Assembly (NCBI GenBank): GCA_963723965.1
Contig: CAVRSV010000008.1
Coordinates: 186,001 to 250,000, forward strand
Length of the DNA: 64,000 nt
From: JARRKC01 sp963723965
Lineage (GTDB): Bacteria; Acidobacteriota; UBA6911; RPQK01; JAPXNP01
Reading direction: 5' to 3'
Shown here: positions 36,294 to 43,880 of the stretch, piece after piece
Layout: the number at the start of each line of letters is the position of its first letter
Numbering within the stretch: position 1 is the stretch's first letter
Notes under the pieces: generated by a model
Database searches by the model: none
Seen by the model: only the letters and a program-made list of their open reading frames with translations
Told to the model about the DNA's origin: nothing
Made by a program: the position numbers and the translations under genes

Positions 36294-38057
36294 ATGCCCT
36301 ACGATCCCACCGGAATGGCCGACTGGGAAATCTCGGAAGCCGCCGAAGTCGGCATGCCGACGCCCCAGCAGTGGGCGGACCGGCTTGGTCTGACGGGCGA
36401 CGAAGTGATCCCCATGGGACGGATCTGCAAGCTCGACTTCCTGAAGATCATGGAACGGCTCGCCGGCCGTCCCGACGGCAAGTACATCGAAGTCACGGCC
36501 ATCACGCCGACGCCGCTCGGGGAGGGGAAGACCACCACCGCCCTGGGGCTGATCGAAGGTCTCGGCAAGCGGGACCGGAAGGTCGGCGGCTGCCTGCGTC
36601 AGCCCTCGGGCGGACCCACCATGAACATCAAGGGCACGGCCGCCGGCGGCGGAAACGCGCTGCTCATTCCCATGACCGAGTTTTCCATGGGTCTGACCGG
36701 CGACATCAACGACATCATGAACGCCCACAACCTGGCCATGGTGGCTCTGACGGCCCGCATGCAGCACGAGCGGAACTACTCCGACGAGCAGCTGGACCGG
36801 CTGACCGGCATGCGCCGTCTCGATGTGGATCCGACCCGGGTCGAGTTCGGCTGGATCATGGACTTCTGCGCCCAGGCCCTGCGGGACATCATCGTCGGCA
36901 TCGGCGGCCGCTATGACGGCTTCATGATGCAGTCGAAGTTCGGCATCGCCGTGAGCTCCGAATTGATGGCCATCCTGGCTGTTGTCAACGACCTGGCCGA
37001 CCTGCGCCGGCGGCTGGGGGAGATCACCCTGGCCTTCGATAAGCGGGGGAATCCGGTGACCACCGGAGACCTCGAAGTGGCCGGAGCCATGTGTGCGTGG
37101 ATGCGCTCCGCCGTCAATCCGACGCTGTGCTGCACGGCCGAGTATCAGCCGTGTATGGTCCACGCCGGACCCTTTGCGAACATCGCCGTCGGCCAGTCGT
37201 CCATCATCGGCGATCGGGTCGGTCTCAAGCTGTTCGACTACCACGTCACGGAGAGCGGATTCGGCGCCGACATCGGCTTCGAGAAGTTCTGGAACGTGAA
37301 ATGCCGCTACAGCGGGCTGCGCCCCCACGTCTCGGTGCTGACGGCTACCATTCGCGCCCTGAAGATGCACGGCGGCGGGCCCCGGGTCGTCCCCGGCCTC
37401 AAGCTGCCCGAAGCCTACTCGACCGAGAATGTCGGGCTGGTCGAAGCGGGCTTGGCGAATCTGCTGCATCATCTTCACATTGTTCGCGAATCCGGCATCA
37501 ATCCGGTCGTGTGCATCAACAAGTTCCAGACGGATACGAAGGAGGAAATCCGGGTGGTTCAGAGAGCGGTTGAAGCGGCGGGCGCCCGCTGTGCGGTCTC
37601 GGATCACTGGGGAGAGGGAGGCGACGGCGCGCTCGACCTGGCCGATGCCGTCCTGGATGCCTGCGCAGAAGACACCGAATTTCGTTACCTGTACCCGATG
37701 ACGATGAAGCTTCGAGATCGGGTCGAAACGATCGCGCAGGAGGTCTACGGAGCCGATGGCGTGGCGTGGTCGCCGGAAGCGCTCGAAAAGGCGAAGATGC
37801 TGGAGGCCGATTCTCGATATGACGACTACGCTACGCTGATGGTGAAGACTCACCTGAGTCTCAGTCACGAACCGGCCATGAAGGGTGTGCCCCGCAACTG
37901 GATCCTTCCGATTCGCGACGTGCTGATCTACTCGGGAGCCAAGTTTTTGTGTCCCTGTGCGGGGACCATTTCATTGATGCCGGGAACGGGTTCGAACCCG
38001 GGCTTCCGGCGAGTCGACGTCGATGTTCGGACGGGCAAGGTCACGGGGCTCTTTTAG
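36294..38057 (+). CDS. fhs: formate--tetrahydrofolate ligase
   Basis: This is a 587-residue cytosolic enzyme that makes 10-formyl-THF from formate, THF and ATP. The P-loop TPTPLGEGKTTT lies near residues 63-75. Family signatures include RQPSGGPTMNIKGTAAGGG, FSMGLTGDINDIMNAHNL and the C-terminal LCPCAGTISLMPGTGSNP. The length is slightly over the usual 555-560. The ATG at 36294 has GAGGAGG 6 bases upstream, a strong site. It serves in the methyl branch of acetyl-CoA synthesis or in general one-carbon supply. The small cyclic-nucleotide-binding protein starts 12 bases after its stop, so the two form an operon. It also opposes the action of PurU (26173). Confidence 0.96.
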   Translation: MPYDPTGMADWEISEAAEVGMPTPQQWADRLGLTGDEVIPMGRICKLDFLKIMERLAGRPDGKYIEVTAITPTPLGEGKTTTALGLIEGLGKRDRKVGGCLRQPSGGPTMNIKGTAAGGGNALLIPMTEFSMGLTGDINDIMNAHNLAMVALTARMQHERNYSDEQLDRLTGMRRLDVDPTRVEFGWIMDFCAQALRDIIVGIGGRYDGFMMQSKFGIAVSSELMAILAVVNDLADLRRRLGEITLAFDKRGNPVTTGDLEVAGAMCAWMRSAVNPTLCCTAEYQPCMVHAGPFANIAVGQSSIIGDRVGLKLFDYHVTESGFGADIGFEKFWNVKCRYSGLRPHVSVLTATIRALKMHGGGPRVVPGLKLPEAYSTENVGLVEAGLANLLHHLHIVRESGINPVVCINKFQTDTKEEIRVVQRAVEAAGARCAVSDHWGEGGDGALDLADAVLDACAEDTEFRYLYPMTMKLRDRVETIAQEVYGADGVAWSPEALEKAKMLEADSRYDDYATLMVKTHLSLSHEPAMKGVPRNWILPIRDVLIYSGAKFLCPCAGTISLMPGTGSNPGFRRVDVDVRTGKVTGLF

Positions 38058-38069
38058 GAGGATTCGGAC

Positions 38070-38525
38070 ATGTTCATCGCAAAAAGTCATCTCTTCGAAC
38101 AGATGCGGCCGGAGTTGCGAGACCGGGTGTTCGCTCTGGCGGAAGAATGCTCCTACGCCGAGGGCGACCATGTCTTCCGCTGCAGCGACTCGGCCGACTA
38201 CCTGTATATTCTCGAAGCAGGCCGCATCCGCATTTCGGTCGGTGACCTGGGGGCCGTAGCCCGAACGATCCGAAATCCCGGCGATCTCTTCGGCTGGTCG
38301 AGCCTGGTCGGCCCCGGCAACTACACGGCTTCGGCGCAGTGCCTGAAAGATTCGACGGTCCTGCGGCTTTCCGCTCGTCGGGTCGACGAGCTTCTGGAAT
38401 CCGACCCCTCGGAGGGGCTCGATTTCTATCGTCGACTTGCCGGGTTCATTCGCGGGCGGCTGATCGATACCTATCGGGCACTGCTCACCTACGATCGGGA
38501 GAAGAAGCCCCATTCCTATGGGTAG
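38070..38525 (+). CDS. cyclic nucleotide-binding domain protein, no DNA-binding domain
   Basis: This is a 151-residue protein. It is a single cNMP-binding fold (CRP/FNR effector domain): HLFEQMRPELRDRVFALAEE, EGDHVFRCSDSADYLYILEAGRIRIS, NPGDLFGWSSLVGP and SAQCLKDSTVLRLSARRVDELLE. The GDLFGWSSL segment is where CRP keeps its GExGE phosphate-binding loop; key Glu and Arg are not clearly conserved, so the ligand may differ from cAMP. No helix-turn-helix follows. It lies 12 bases after fhs and is probably co-translated with it, which hints at sensing linked to one-carbon or redox state (inference). Confidence 0.85.
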   Translation: MFIAKSHLFEQMRPELRDRVFALAEECSYAEGDHVFRCSDSADYLYILEAGRIRISVGDLGAVARTIRNPGDLFGWSSLVGPGNYTASAQCLKDSTVLRLSARRVDELLESDPSEGLDFYRRLAGFIRGRLIDTYRALLTYDREKKPHSYG

Positions 38526-38626
38526 CGGCGGCCGAGCGGCAAGCCCCGCTTCGTTCAGACCGTCAGAGAACAGGAGGACCTACGCGACCGGACCCACACG
38601 ACAGACTGCACCCGGCATTGCCCCCC

Positions 38627-38662
38627 GTCCTATAGGTCCTATATGTCCTATTCGTCCTATCG
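38627..38662. repeat. four 9-bp GTCCTATNN repeats
   Basis: Four exact-length direct repeats (GTCCTATAG, GTCCTATAT, GTCCTATTC, GTCCTATCG) fill 38627-38662, between the convergent ends of the CNB-protein gene and the MetH-activation gene. No function is evident. Confidence 0.8.
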
Positions 38663-38701
38663 AGTCGAGTCCTCTCCCCCCCTGCCCTCGCAAGCCCTCC
38701 A

Positions 38702-39436
38702 TCACCCCCGCGCCTTCCGGCTCAGTTCCCGGATCCGCTCCCGGCAGGTCTTGGTCTGGCACTCCTCGCAAAAGGCGTAGTCGTTCCTGAAATAGTGAAT
38801 CCGCGGTTCCCCGGCCAGCATGACGCCGGAGATCGACTTGATGGGGCTCATCAGGCAGCTCTCGTTGATCGAGACGCCGATCGCGGCAGGCTTCAGGAAG
38901 GCGAAAAGGCTTCGCTGACCGCTCAGATGCCAGCCGCAGTAGCCCGGGCTGTAGCGCATGACGGCGTGGTCCCCGTTCGGATCCTGGTCGGCGATTCGTG
39001 CTTCGAATTGCTCCTGCAAACGGTCGGCCAGACCTTCGGCCATGACCGAGGCGGCCGAGTCGAGGTCATAGGCGAGTGCCGGATCTCCGTCCGAGAACAG
39101 AGTTTCGATCCGCCGGCTGACGGCGCCGCCCAGGGTGAGCGCGAAAAGACGGGCGCGCCGGGCCCGGTCCGCCACCGCCTCGACCGGATTGGGCGACGCG
39201 TTGAGACCTTCGCCGCGGAGGATCTCCAGAAACCGGTCCGGATCGATGTCCAGACTGACGGCCTGCGGTTCTGCAAGTCGCAAAACCTCTTCAACGGCCT
39301 CCGCCAGGAGGGCCTCGACGGGAGGGGCCAGTCGGTGGCCGACGGGAACCCCCTGAAGCTCCAGAATGCGATCGCGACGGGGAGTGACTTCGTCGGGGCG
39401 GAAGGTCCAGAACTGCGGCAGAGGAGCGCTACTCAA
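38702..39436 (-). CDS. MetH reactivation-domain (vitamin B12-dependent) protein
   Basis: This is a protein of about 244 residues that matches the S-adenosylmethionine-binding activation domain of cobalamin-dependent methionine synthase. The diagnostic stretch is RYSPGYCGWHLSGQRSLF, followed by IGVSINESCLMSPIKSISGV. In MetH this domain supplies SAM for reductive methylation of inactive cob(II)alamin. Stand-alone versions serve other corrinoid methyltransferases. The C-terminus has an added CEECQTKTCRERI cysteine motif that could hold a metal or cluster. I infer a TTG start at 39436, with TGGAG about 5 bases upstream, because the frame upstream is not family-like and enters the neighbouring gene. 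No MetH catalytic domain is nearby. Confidence 0.8.
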   Translation of the reverse strand: MSSAPLPQFWTFRPDEVTPRRDRILELQGVPVGHRLAPPVEALLAEAVEEVLRLAEPQAVSLDIDPDRFLEILRGEGLNASPNPVEAVADRARRARLFALTLGGAVSRRIETLFSDGDPALAYDLDSAASVMAEGLADRLQEQFEARIADQDPNGDHAVMRYSPGYCGWHLSGQRSLFAFLKPAAIGVSINESCLMSPIKSISGVMLAGEPRIHYFRNDYAFCEECQTKTCRERIRELSRKARG

Positions 39437-39491
39437 GGCGGCTCCAGTTTGGCCTATGGGACGACCCTTTGTCGAGTCGACCGGCCCGACC

Positions 39492-40523
39492 TCAGCACTT
39501 CGCGACCGATTCCCGTGAGGGCGGGACCGGATCTTCGACCAGAGCGGGGAGCCGGCGCTCCAGGAGTCGCGCGGCCGACTCGGACGGGGCCAGCTCCAGG
39601 GCCGTGGATATGAGGCGCTCGGGCAGCAGACCGCGCACGGCCATCTCGTCCACCACCCAGACATAGTCCTGGGCCGGAAGTTTGGCCGCGGCCACTGCTC
39701 GGAGAATGCTCTCGGATTCCTCCGGCTCGAAACCGCGCCGGGCGACGTCGAGCCAGAAGCGCCGTCGCCGCCAGGCTTCGGCGAGGTGGTCGCTGCGAGC
39801 CACGAGCCGCTCGACGGGCCCGGGGCGGGGAGACCGGCCGGGCCATCCCTCTCCGGTCGGCCGTGACGGGCCCCTCTCCAGCTCCGCCTCTCCGCAAACC
39901 TCGGCCGCGTCGGTGTCGGGCGGGAGGAAGGGCCGTCGATCCCCCTCCGGTTTCGAGGATTCCGATCCGACCTCCAGTCGCTCGTCCCCCGATCCTTCTT
40001 CCTCGACGGGTCCGTCGTCGCCTTCGGCGGAGCCCTCCGGGCCGGCGAGAGAGACCTTTTCGGGCCCGGGGTCTTCCAGGGGTGGGGGTGGACCGAGGGG
40101 GCGCTGCTCGGCAATGGGTTCATCCTCTTGCGGAAGCCGCACGTCCTCCTCGCCGCCGGCATCTGCCGGCGCACCCGGGCCGGCGGGCGGAGGCTCATCC
40201 GCCGCGGAGATTTGGGTCGCCAGCGACTCCAGCAAAGAAGAGATCCGTCCGGGAGGCAGGAACTTGATTCCTTCCTCCACGAACTCGAGAAACGGCGTCG
40301 GAAGGGCGGTCCCCCGTCCCATCGCGAGCGGTCCCAGGAGTTGGGGAAGGTTCGCGAGCCCGAGATGACGCAGCAGACGCTTCTGCTCGCTGTCTGGAAG
40401 GCTCGAGACGAGCCGCCAGAGGCGGGCAGCCAGCCGGGAGCGCTCCAGCGGCGGATGGGGCATGCGCAGATCCTTCAGGAGTTGGACCAATTCTCGAATC
40501 CGGCGCTGATCCTCGGCCTTCAC
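39492..40523 (-). CDS. hypothetical protein coupled to flotillin
   Basis: This is a 343-residue protein with no signal or membrane segment. The N-terminal 100 residues are helical and globular (EDQRRIRELVQLLKDLRMP, RLWRLVSSLPDSEQKRLLRHLGL). About 140 acidic and proline-rich residues follow (DEPIAEQRPLGPPPPLEDPG..., probably disordered). A C-terminal helical domain (LVARSDHLAEAWRRRRFWLDVARRG...LPAQDYVWVVDEMAVRGLLPERLISTALEL) ends it. Its ATG overlaps the flotillin stop (ATGA, 40520-40523), so it is translated together with flotillin and is likely to work with it. I recognise no family. The usual bacterial partner, NfeD, is not present here. Confidence 0.7.
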   Translation of the reverse strand: MKAEDQRRIRELVQLLKDLRMPHPPLERSRLAARLWRLVSSLPDSEQKRLLRHLGLANLPQLLGPLAMGRGTALPTPFLEFVEEGIKFLPPGRISSLLESLATQISAADEPPPAGPGAPADAGGEEDVRLPQEDEPIAEQRPLGPPPPLEDPGPEKVSLAGPEGSAEGDDGPVEEEGSGDERLEVGSESSKPEGDRRPFLPPDTDAAEVCGEAELERGPSRPTGEGWPGRSPRPGPVERLVARSDHLAEAWRRRRFWLDVARRGFEPEESESILRAVAAAKLPAQDYVWVVDEMAVRGLLPERLISTALELAPSESAARLLERRLPALVEDPVPPSRESVAKC

Positions 40524-41971
40524 TTCGACTCCTGGTCAGGGGAGACCGCCGCGGCCTGTCCCCGGGCCGGAAGCTTGGAGATATCCTGCAGGAACTGCTT
40601 GACGTCCACTCCCGCCAGTTGCTGCATGATGGGCGGAAGTTGGCTCAGCACCTGCGTCACGTCTTCGGTCAGCTTCGACGCGCCGGTTCCCGAGGCCCCG
40701 TCACCGTTGCTGATGATGGTCGTCGTGCCCGCCCGGGCCAGAGGCTCGGACACGGCGGCGGCGATTTCGGGCAGGACCTTGAGAGCCTCGATGGAGAGGC
40801 CGGCTTCGTTGTAGAGCTTCAACGCTTCCGCCAGCAGGCGCCTCGCCTCCGCCTCCGCCTCTCCCCGGGCACGGATGGCCTCGGCTTCGGCCAGACCGAT
40901 GTTACGCCGTTTCACGGACTCGGCCTCGGCCTGTGCGATACCTTCCGCCTTGACGGCCTCCGCGGCCTCCTCGCGCTGTTTGCGGTCGGCCGCCGCTCTG
41001 CGCTCGACACGATACTGATCGGCGTCGGCCAGGCGCTCGGCCTCGTATTTCTGGGCGTCCGCCTTTTCGCGGATGGTGGCGTTCAACTCGAGCTTCTGAC
41101 GTTCCACCTCCCGTTTGGCGATTTCGATGTTCTGGACCTTGACCTCCATCTCGCCGGCCTTGACCGCCTTGGCGTTGGCGACGTCGACTTCCTGTTTGAT
41201 GGAGGCTCGTTTCAGGTTGAGCGACTTCTCGGCGATGGCGATGCCTTCGTCGACGCTGAGCTTTTTGCGCTCCTTCTCCTGGCGGGCGCCCTCCTCTTCG
41301 ATGCGGGCGTCGCGGTCGGCCGCGGCTTTGGCGATGCGCGCGTTCTTCAGGGCTTCCTGGATCTTGGGTTGGCCGAGGGCGTTGAGATACCCCTCGTCGT
41401 CCTGGATCTCCTGGAAGACGAAAGAGCGGAATTCGAAGCCCATGCCGACGAGATCCTGGTGAGCCTCTTCCCGGACGCTTTCCTGGAAGCGCTTCTGGTC
41501 GCGGTAGAGTTCCTCGACCGTCAGGGTTCCGACGATCCCTCTCAGGTGTCCCGAAACGGTCTCCTTGATCGTGGCCTTGACCTGTTCCGGGGTCACGCCC
41601 AGAAAGCCCTCGGCGGCCCGCCGGATGTGGGAAATGTCGCTCGGGATCTTGACCTGAGCCACCGCCTTCACATTGATGGGGATCCCCTGGACGGTATAGA
41701 CGTGCTGCAGGTCGATGTCCAGAGTGATCATCTTCAGCGAGATGTACTCGTAGCTCTCCCAGGCCGGCCAGACGAAGGTTCCACCGCCCCGGATGATGCG
41801 GAAGCTCTCGACCTCGCCCTTGTCGTCGAGGACCTTGCGGCCGAGCAGCTTGCGCCGGCCGAACACGATCAGAGCTTCATCGGGCCCGGCCTTCTTGTAG
41901 CGGCCCCGCACGATCAGATAAACGACGGCGGCAGCGAATACGAGTGGAATCAGGACGATCAGCGAATCCAT
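40520..41971 (-). CDS. flotillin-like SPFH domain protein
   Basis: This is a 483-residue membrane scaffold. A single N-terminal helix (SLIVLIPLVFAAAVVYLIV, residues 3-21) anchors it. The SPFH/PHB domain spans about 30-210 (GPDEALIVFGRRKLLGRKV, RIIRGGGTFVWPAWESYEYISLKMITLD, EGFLGVTPEQVKATIKETVSGHLRGIVGTL). A long Ala/Glu-rich coiled coil (about 210-400, with AEAEAIRARGEAEAEARRLLAEALKLY) is typical of flotillins, and a glycine-rich tail follows. Flotillins organise ordered membrane domains and the complexes held there. The gene begins an operon with the novel partner gene downstream. Confidence 0.95.
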   Translation of the reverse strand: MDSLIVLIPLVFAAAVVYLIVRGRYKKAGPDEALIVFGRRKLLGRKVLDDKGEVESFRIIRGGGTFVWPAWESYEYISLKMITLDIDLQHVYTVQGIPINVKAVAQVKIPSDISHIRRAAEGFLGVTPEQVKATIKETVSGHLRGIVGTLTVEELYRDQKRFQESVREEAHQDLVGMGFEFRSFVFQEIQDDEGYLNALGQPKIQEALKNARIAKAAADRDARIEEEGARQEKERKKLSVDEGIAIAEKSLNLKRASIKQEVDVANAKAVKAGEMEVKVQNIEIAKREVERQKLELNATIREKADAQKYEAERLADADQYRVERRAAADRKQREEAAEAVKAEGIAQAEAESVKRRNIGLAEAEAIRARGEAEAEARRLLAEALKLYNEAGLSIEALKVLPEIAAAVSEPLARAGTTTIISNGDGASGTGASKLTEDVTQVLSQLPPIMQQLAGVDVKQFLQDISKLPARGQAAAVSPDQESK

Positions 41972-42103
41972 GACGGTCTCCCCTTTGCAGCAGGAACCCG
42001 GCTCCGGGGGAACCGAGTCCCGAGTCCCTTGACCGATGTCTCAGGTTCGATCATCCCTCGTACGTCGGCCTGTCGGGATTATTCAACCCTCCAACGGAGA
42101 AAC

Positions 42104-42838
42104 TCAAGGGTGAAAATCTTCGATCAGCGGCAACGCGTCCCGCTCGAGGAGCGCCAGCGCCGTCACGATGATGCGGCGCTGCAACTCGGCATCGTTCGGC
42201 TTCCCCAGGGGATAGCCGAGCGGGTAGGGAACGAACAGGGCCCGGGGCGGAGCGACTTTTTCCGTCACCTCACGCAACAGGGTGATGGAGACCGTGGCCA
42301 TGCCCTCGCGTTCGAAGATGCTCTGGATCAGTCCGACCGACTGATTGCACATCGGTCAGACCGGTGTGAGAAAAACGGCGTCGACGTCGTCCCGGCGCAG
42401 TGCCTCGGCGGCCTTCGGGGCCGTGTCGGCGAGCAGGCGCCCGGGCGCCGTGATGGAGCCCATGAAACTGTAGTGGGTCGGGTTCAGACTGCCGATGACG
42501 CCCGCCTCCAGAAGTTCGCGAAAACGGTCCAGGGGAAACGCCAGGTTGGGGTCCCGTTCGACACCGGCGTGATCGAAGGAAAGGCTGCGATGGCCCATGC
42601 GCAAGGTCGACAGATCGACGTCCGAATTCAGGACACGGCAGGAGAAGTCTCCGCCGCGGAACTTCTCGTCGAAGGGCTCCTGGTCGGGCGCATAGAGCGC
42701 CGCCGTGGTGACCAGCGCGACGCGGGCCTCGGCGAGCGGCTTGGCCAGCCGGGTGCCGGGCCGCCAGTCGACACTCCGGTAGCGGTAGGCGGTCATGAAC
42801 AGGCGATCTTTGAGGCGGAGGTCTGAAAACTTGGCCAT
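42104..42838 (-). CDS. selenoprotein B (GrdB)-family reductase, Sec-containing
   Basis: This is a 244-residue protein when the in-frame TGA at 42358-42356 is read as selenocysteine. The frame runs FLTPV-U-PMCNQSVGLIQ, giving a UxxC redox motif (Sec161, Cys164). Sequence after the TGA is family-typical (EREGMATVSITLLREVTEKVAPPRALFVPYPLGYPLGKPND), as is sequence before it (RVALVTTAALYAPDQEPFDE, NPTHYSFMGSITAPGRLLADTAPKAAE). It belongs to the glycine/sarcosine/betaine reductase selenoprotein B family, whose members without Sec have Cys at this place. A SECIS-like hairpin follows the TGA. Full glycine reductase needs GrdA and GrdC, which are absent here, so the substrate is open. The ATG at 42838 lacks a strong ribosome site. 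It is divergent from the secreted protein gene at 42892. Confidence 0.88.
42327..42345 (-). promoter_or_regulatory. SECIS-like hairpin after the UGA codon
   Basis: On the minus strand, ATCAGTC (42345-42339) pairs perfectly with GACTGAT (42333-42327) around the loop GGTCG. The loop starts 17 bases after the UGA and begins with GG. This fits the general rules for bacterial SECIS elements (short upper stem, a G in the first two loop positions, 16-37 bases from the UGA). It lies within the coding sequence, as bacterial SECIS elements do, and would recruit SelB with Sec-tRNA. Confidence 0.72.
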
Positions 42839-42891
42839 CGAATTGGGTCTCTTGCGACTTTCCGGCGAATTCTCTCATCTTTGACAGGGAA

Positions 42892-43845
42892 ATGCACCGT
42901 CGACGCTTGGGCGCAATGCTGTTGAGTTTTCTTCTGGTTGCGGGCGGATCCAGCTTCGGCGCCGGCGCCGCGGACAGCGGCAAGTCCGGCGTGCGAATCC
43001 TCTTCTCCGGTGAGGTGCAGGGCGGCTTCGAACCCTGCGGCTGCGCCGGCGGACCCACTGGCGGACTGTCCCGACGGCTCGGCTATCGGGATGCGGTTCG
43101 CAAGGACTGGAGCGGCCCCCTGTACGAGATCGACGCCGGCAACTACCTGGCCGCCCCGGGTCCGAACGGTGAGGCCATCAACCAGTTGATGCTGAAGAGT
43201 CTCGGCCGCATTCCCATCTCGGTGCTCAACCTGGGCGTAGGCGACCTGTACTGGTGGCCCGTGCTCTCGAAACTGGATCAGAAGCAGACGCGGATCATCT
43301 CGACGAACCTCGTTCCCGCGCGGCCCGGAGAGCCGACTCCCGAGCGCTTCGCGGTGCTCGACATTCCCCTGACGGGGGGACCGAAGCCATCCTTGAGACT
43401 GGCCTTCCTGGGTCTGGTCGATCCCTCCCGCGTCAAACCGAATTCCGGCTTCCGGGCCCTCGACCCGCTCGAGGCGGTGCAGCAGGTGAAGCCGGAAGTC
43501 CTGAAGCAGGCGGATGCGCTGGTCGTGCTCTGGGACCTGATCCGCCCTCTCGGGACCATCCCGCTCAACTCTCCCATCCATCAACTGGCAGTGGCCAACC
43601 CGGAGATCTGTCTGATCATCACCACGGAGCGCCGGGACATCCTTTACGATCCCCAGAAGGTCGGGAACGCCACCCTGCTGTCCGGTATCGAGCGGGGCCG
43701 CTACATGGGCGACCTGCGGCTCGAGGTGGACGAACAGGGCCACGTCAGCGTCGTGGATCCGAAATTCGTCGAGCTGAAGAACGGGTCTCCCGAAGATCCC
43801 GAGATGCTCGAGGAGCAGGAGAGTCTGGCCGCCCGGCTGCCCTGA
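42892..43845 (+). CDS. exported UshA-like metallophosphatase-family protein
   Basis: This is a 317-residue protein with a signal peptide (residues about 1-26, ending FGAGAAD). It resembles the 5'-nucleotidase/metallophosphatase family through the opening motif FSGEVQGGFEPCGCAGGPTGGLSRR, which matches the cysteine-containing form (PCGC then GGLSRR). It also has IDAGNYLAAPG, ISVLNLGVGDLYW and IISTNLVPA. The usual metal-binding residues are partly altered (the D/H of the first motif is absent), so activity is uncertain. ATG 42892 has AGGGA about 5 bases upstream. It is divergent from the selenoprotein, with 53 bases between starts, so their promoters overlap. Confidence 0.7.
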   Translation: MHRRRLGAMLLSFLLVAGGSSFGAGAADSGKSGVRILFSGEVQGGFEPCGCAGGPTGGLSRRLGYRDAVRKDWSGPLYEIDAGNYLAAPGPNGEAINQLMLKSLGRIPISVLNLGVGDLYWWPVLSKLDQKQTRIISTNLVPARPGEPTPERFAVLDIPLTGGPKPSLRLAFLGLVDPSRVKPNSGFRALDPLEAVQQVKPEVLKQADALVVLWDLIRPLGTIPLNSPIHQLAVANPEICLIITTERRDILYDPQKVGNATLLSGIERGRYMGDLRLEVDEQGHVSVVDPKFVELKNGSPEDPEMLEEQESLAARLP

Positions 43846-43880
43846 GGCGAGGGGGCTGCGGGGCTCTCGTCCCCAGACGT

